Below, piece after piece: positions 61,724 through 64,000 of a stretch of DNA of 64,000 bases. The notes under the pieces are model-generated. The model had not been told where the DNA came from, searched no databases, and saw only the letters and a list, made by a program, of their open reading frames with translations. A program made the position numbers and the translations under genes. Every line of letters starts with the position of its first letter. Position 1 is the first letter of the stretch. The DNA comes from Neisseriaceae bacterium (GTDB lineage Bacteria > Pseudomonadota > Gammaproteobacteria > Burkholderiales > Neisseriaceae): positions 1-64,000 of the forward strand of contig JAGOQM010000015.1 in NCBI GenBank assembly GCA_017991555.1, in the 5' to 3' direction.

Positions 61724-62905
61724 ATGACTCATCAGAAACTCACCATGGTGGCCAGCCTGTTTGCGTTGGCTTTGTATTTAATGTGGTCAACGCCGGCCTT
61801 GGCCGAGCGCCCAGCCAGCTTGGAGAATGGCCTAAGCTTAACGCTTCAGTCTGAAGTGCTCAAAGAGCCGCGCACACTGTGGGTGCGCTTGCCAGAGGGC
61901 TATGACGACCCAAATAGCGACCCTGCGCGTTATCCCGTGGTGTATTTATTGGATGCAGAATCCAACTTTACCTACTTTACCGGCCTGGTCGACAGGCTTT
62001 CTCGCGGGCCGTATGCGTTTATGCCCGAAGTGATTGTGGTGGGCATCGTCAATACTGACCGGACTCGCGATCTGACCCCAACGGTGGCTAAGTCTGCCTT
62101 GCCGCCCGGGCGTAGCGGTGGTCGTAAAGATCAGCCAACTGGGGGCAATGCGCTGTTTTTTAAATTCATACAAGAAGAAGTCATGCCTGCGGTGGCGGCT
62201 CGTTTTCGGACTGATGACTATCGTGTTTTGGTGGGGCACTCCTTTGGCGGCATTACTGCGTTAAATGCCTTGCTTAATCACAATGAGCTGTTTAATGCCT
62301 ATCTGGTGCACGACCCCAGCCTGTGGTGGGATGATAAGGCCATCTTGAAACAGTATCAGCAGTTAGAAGCAGTGGACTTCAAACAGCGTCGGCTGTATCT
62401 GAGTCAGGTTGATGAATCAGAGCAAGCTGGGCAGAGAGATCACTATGATGCCATTAAAGCTTTCGAGCAATTATTAAGGCAGGCTCAGTTTAAAGGCTTA
62501 GCGTTTGAGTATCAGCAATTTCAAAACGAAGATCATGGCACCATTCCTCTAGTAGGCAATAATTATGGCCTGCGCTATGTTTTTGATGGTTATCGGATCA
62601 ACATCAAGGCCGTGGCCAAAGACCCAGGCTTGATTGAACGCACTTATGCTCAACTCAGCCAAAAGCTAGGCCATACTTTTAAACCCAGTGAGGCTTATTT
62701 AAACCGAGTGGGCCAATACTTATTGGGCACGGGTGATTTAGCAGAGGCACATAAATACTTACAGCAGAACCTGCTTACACACCCTAATAGCCCACAGGCA
62801 AACCAGTCTATGGCCGATTACTACACCAAGGCCAAAGATGAAGCGCAGGCGCAGAAATATCAGGCCAAGGCTAAGGCGCTGGGCTACAAAGGCAAGGCCA
62901 AGTAG
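61724..62905 (+). CDS. Secreted alpha/beta-hydrolase (putative esterase) with C-terminal TPR
   Basis: 393 residues from ATG 61724; ATG 61706 would place the start inside the possible Fur box. Signal peptide ends near T-P-A-L-A-E. An esterase-D-type alpha/beta hydrolase domain carries Y-P-V-V-Y-L-L-D, then the nucleophile V-G-H-S-F-G-G-I-T-A (Ser about residue 176) and a His in N-E-D-H-G-T (about 276). The C-terminal 90 residues form one or two TPR-like units. Possible roles are siderophore or lipid ester hydrolysis; a Fur box would favour the first. Not firmly assignable. The ribosome site is poor. Confidence 0.75.
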   Translation: MTHQKLTMVASLFALALYLMWSTPALAERPASLENGLSLTLQSEVLKEPRTLWVRLPEGYDDPNSDPARYPVVYLLDAESNFTYFTGLVDRLSRGPYAFMPEVIVVGIVNTDRTRDLTPTVAKSALPPGRSGGRKDQPTGGNALFFKFIQEEVMPAVAARFRTDDYRVLVGHSFGGITALNALLNHNELFNAYLVHDPSLWWDDKAILKQYQQLEAVDFKQRRLYLSQVDESEQAGQRDHYDAIKAFEQLLRQAQFKGLAFEYQQFQNEDHGTIPLVGNNYGLRYVFDGYRINIKAVAKDPGLIERTYAQLSQKLGHTFKPSEAYLNRVGQYLLGTGDLAEAHKYLQQNLLTHPNSPQANQSMADYYTKAKDEAQAQKYQAKAKALGYKGKAK

Positions 62906-62932
62906 GGCGGCAACAGCAGCAAAGCACGATTG

Positions 62933-62967
62933 AATGAGGCTAAGGCAGGTTGCTTGGCCTCATTTTT
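62933..62967 (+). terminator. Terminator of the esterase gene
   Basis: Stem AATGAGGC (62933-62940) and GCCTCATT (62957-62964) followed by T bases, 28 bases after the stop. Confidence 0.85.
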
Positions 62968-63162
62968 ATGGGGTGGTGGGTAGGGGGGCGTAAGCTGGCC
63001 TCATGTGGGGTGTATGAATGGGCGCTGAGTTATGAGTTATGGTCATAGCTGATAGCTTGAATGACCGCTTTGAGCCGTGGGTGAGGGGTGTTAAAACAGG
63101 GGTGTTACTTAAATAATAAACGAACCAACGTTTAATACGGATCACCCTTAGGAGCCCATACC

Positions 63163-63696
63163 ATGATACACACAGCCAACACCGAATTTTGGCGGGACAT
63201 TGCGCCCATTCCCAACTGCTTCAAACCAGATGCCCAACCTGAGGTGTACATACCCAACGCCCCAAGCGATGACCTTAAGCTTTATGTGCCTTTTACCGAG
63301 ACGGTGGCCTCTAGGCCCCTGTGGATTTCACCAAGTGAAAATCGATGGTGCGACATTCTGCTGGCTAAAAGTGCCGGCCTGGTGAATCGGCACTATCACC
63401 CACATGAAGTGTTTGCCTACACCATCTCGGGTAAGTGGGGCTATTTAGAACATGATTGGGTCGCCACCGCCGGCGATTTTGTGTATGAAACGCCGGGGGA
63501 AGGGCATACGCTGGTGGCCTATGAGCATGAAGAACCGATGCGGGTCTTTTTTGTGGTCAAAGGCCCATTGATCTGGCTGGATGAGGAAGGCGAGCCCGAC
63601 GGCTATTTTGACGTCCACTCCTATATCGAGTTGTGCCGCGCACACTATGAAAAAATTGGCATGGGCGCGGGCTATATAGACACGCTGTTCCGCTAG
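63163..63696 (+). CDS. 2,4'-dihydroxyacetophenone dioxygenase-like cupin protein
   Basis: 177 residues, the length of the DAD cupin family. The metal-binding region N-R-H-Y-H-P-H-E-V-F-A-Y (about 71-82) has the His-x-His pattern with a Glu, followed by G-D-F-V-Y-E-T-P-G-E-G-H (about 104-115) with the last His ligand. Such proteins use one Fe(II) to cleave a C-C bond of an aromatic ketone, but many relatives have unknown substrates. AGGAGC before ATG. It stands alone between two intergenic regions. Confidence 0.85.
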   Translation: MIHTANTEFWRDIAPIPNCFKPDAQPEVYIPNAPSDDLKLYVPFTETVASRPLWISPSENRWCDILLAKSAGLVNRHYHPHEVFAYTISGKWGYLEHDWVATAGDFVYETPGEGHTLVAYEHEEPMRVFFVVKGPLIWLDEEGEPDGYFDVHSYIELCRAHYEKIGMGAGYIDTLFR

Positions 63697-63832
63697 GGTA
63701 GAGGGCGGTTGTTTGGGTGAGCCTGTGAATGAGGTCATCTTTAGCAGATAGAAGCCGATACTATATATATGTAAAAAATGATTGATTCACTGTTTGCTGG
63801 TGTGTGGGTGCTTTGGATTAGGCCATTAATGG

Positions 63833-63948
63833 GGTGGGTAGGCTGCGCTTTACCCACCTTACGGCGGTTTGCGGCCGAAATGCCAGCGCACGCATAGACA
63901 CGCATAGAATAAACAGTGATGTCGTAAGGTGGGCTGTTCGCCCACCTT
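63833..63948. repeat. Intergenic inverted-repeat element (GGTGGG/CCCACC type)
   Basis: Left hairpin GGTGGGTA / TACCCACC (63833-63840 and 63851-63858), right hairpin AAGGTGGGC / GCCCACCTT (63926-63934 and 63940-63948), and a long-range 11-bp pairing CCCACCTTACG (63853-63863) with CGTAAGGTGGG (63923-63933). Related to the element at 45656-45745. Confidence 0.75.
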
Positions 63949-64000
63949 TTGCTTTTATGGGGTAAAGATGGCCTCTAAACCACCACCACATCCACCGGCG

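Noticed and set aside
1..64000. CRISPR arrays, IS elements, integrases, rRNA genes
   Set aside because: No regularly spaced short repeats, transposase or integrase frames, or rRNA sequence found on either strand.

Overview
The window is a chromosomal segment of a Gram-negative proteobacterium, most likely a betaproteobacterium of the Neisseriales. The reasons are a lipoprotein cytochrome c', two adhesin-complex/MliC-like lysozyme-inhibitor lipoproteins of a neisserial type, a CcoS of typical length, and a Zur palindrome of the neisserial form in front of zur. However, a complete beta-oxidation set and a type VI secretion (T6SS) locus are present, and no neisserial DNA uptake sequence recurs. 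It is therefore probably not a classical Neisseria; genus and species cannot be read from the sequence.

Layout. 1-16360: the right part of a T6SS locus on the + strand. It opens with the 3' end of an unidentified GC-rich gene and three tandem near-identical DUF3304-like lipoprotein genes on a 666-bp period (probable immunity array). Then follow vgrG, a DUF4123 adaptor, a Sel1-repeat periplasmic protein, an unrecognised membrane protein, tssM, tssA, tssF, tssG, tssJ and tssE. tssB, C, D(hcp), H, K and L are not in the window and presumably lie to the left. 16435-25438: housekeeping genes (TolC-like, LplT-like, CcoS, MltD, GloB, a YafS-like methyltransferase, RnhA and an exonuclease with a decayed GIY-YIG domain). 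25519-25762: a consensus promoter, tRNA-Arg(ACG), tRNA-Glu(UUC) and a terminator. 26038-29842: two lysozyme-inhibitor-like lipoproteins and the ubiU-ubiV / ubiT set for oxygen-independent ubiquinone synthesis. 29955-32655: a CoA-transferase pair with the short-chain fatty-acid permease AtoE. 32656-33887: a gene-free stretch with tandem and inverted repeats. 33888-38693: cytochrome c', then a zinc operon zur - COG0523 GTPase - 32-codon membrane ORF - znuC - znuB - znuA. 38685-45573: a TauE/SafE-type membrane protein, a PuuB-like oxidase, polyamine permease genes potG-potH-potI without a binding protein, and a BenE-like transporter. 45884-52850: fadD, mnmA, dut, coaBC and a FUSC-family membrane protein. 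53055-61619: a PsrA-like TetR regulator with promoter and candidate operator, fadE, fadL, a dehydrogenase-first fadB-type fusion, and fadA. 61702-63696: an esterase behind a possible Fur box, and a DAD-like cupin. The window ends in an intergenic inverted-repeat element.

Working together: the fad genes with fadD, atoE and the CoA-transferase give uptake, activation and degradation of long- and short-chain fatty acids. ubiTUV, ccoS and cytochrome c' suggest life at low or fluctuating oxygen. The Zur-boxed operon handles zinc starvation. The T6SS with its triplicated lipoprotein array points to interbacterial competition. The most unusual items are the lipoprotein array with rebuilt signal sequences in copies 2 and 3, a TssJ with a TolA-like Ala-rich tail, a TssM without a P-loop next to an unrecognised membrane protein, the translationally coupled micro-ORF in the zinc operon, and the fold-back repeat element at about 33.3-33.6 kb.
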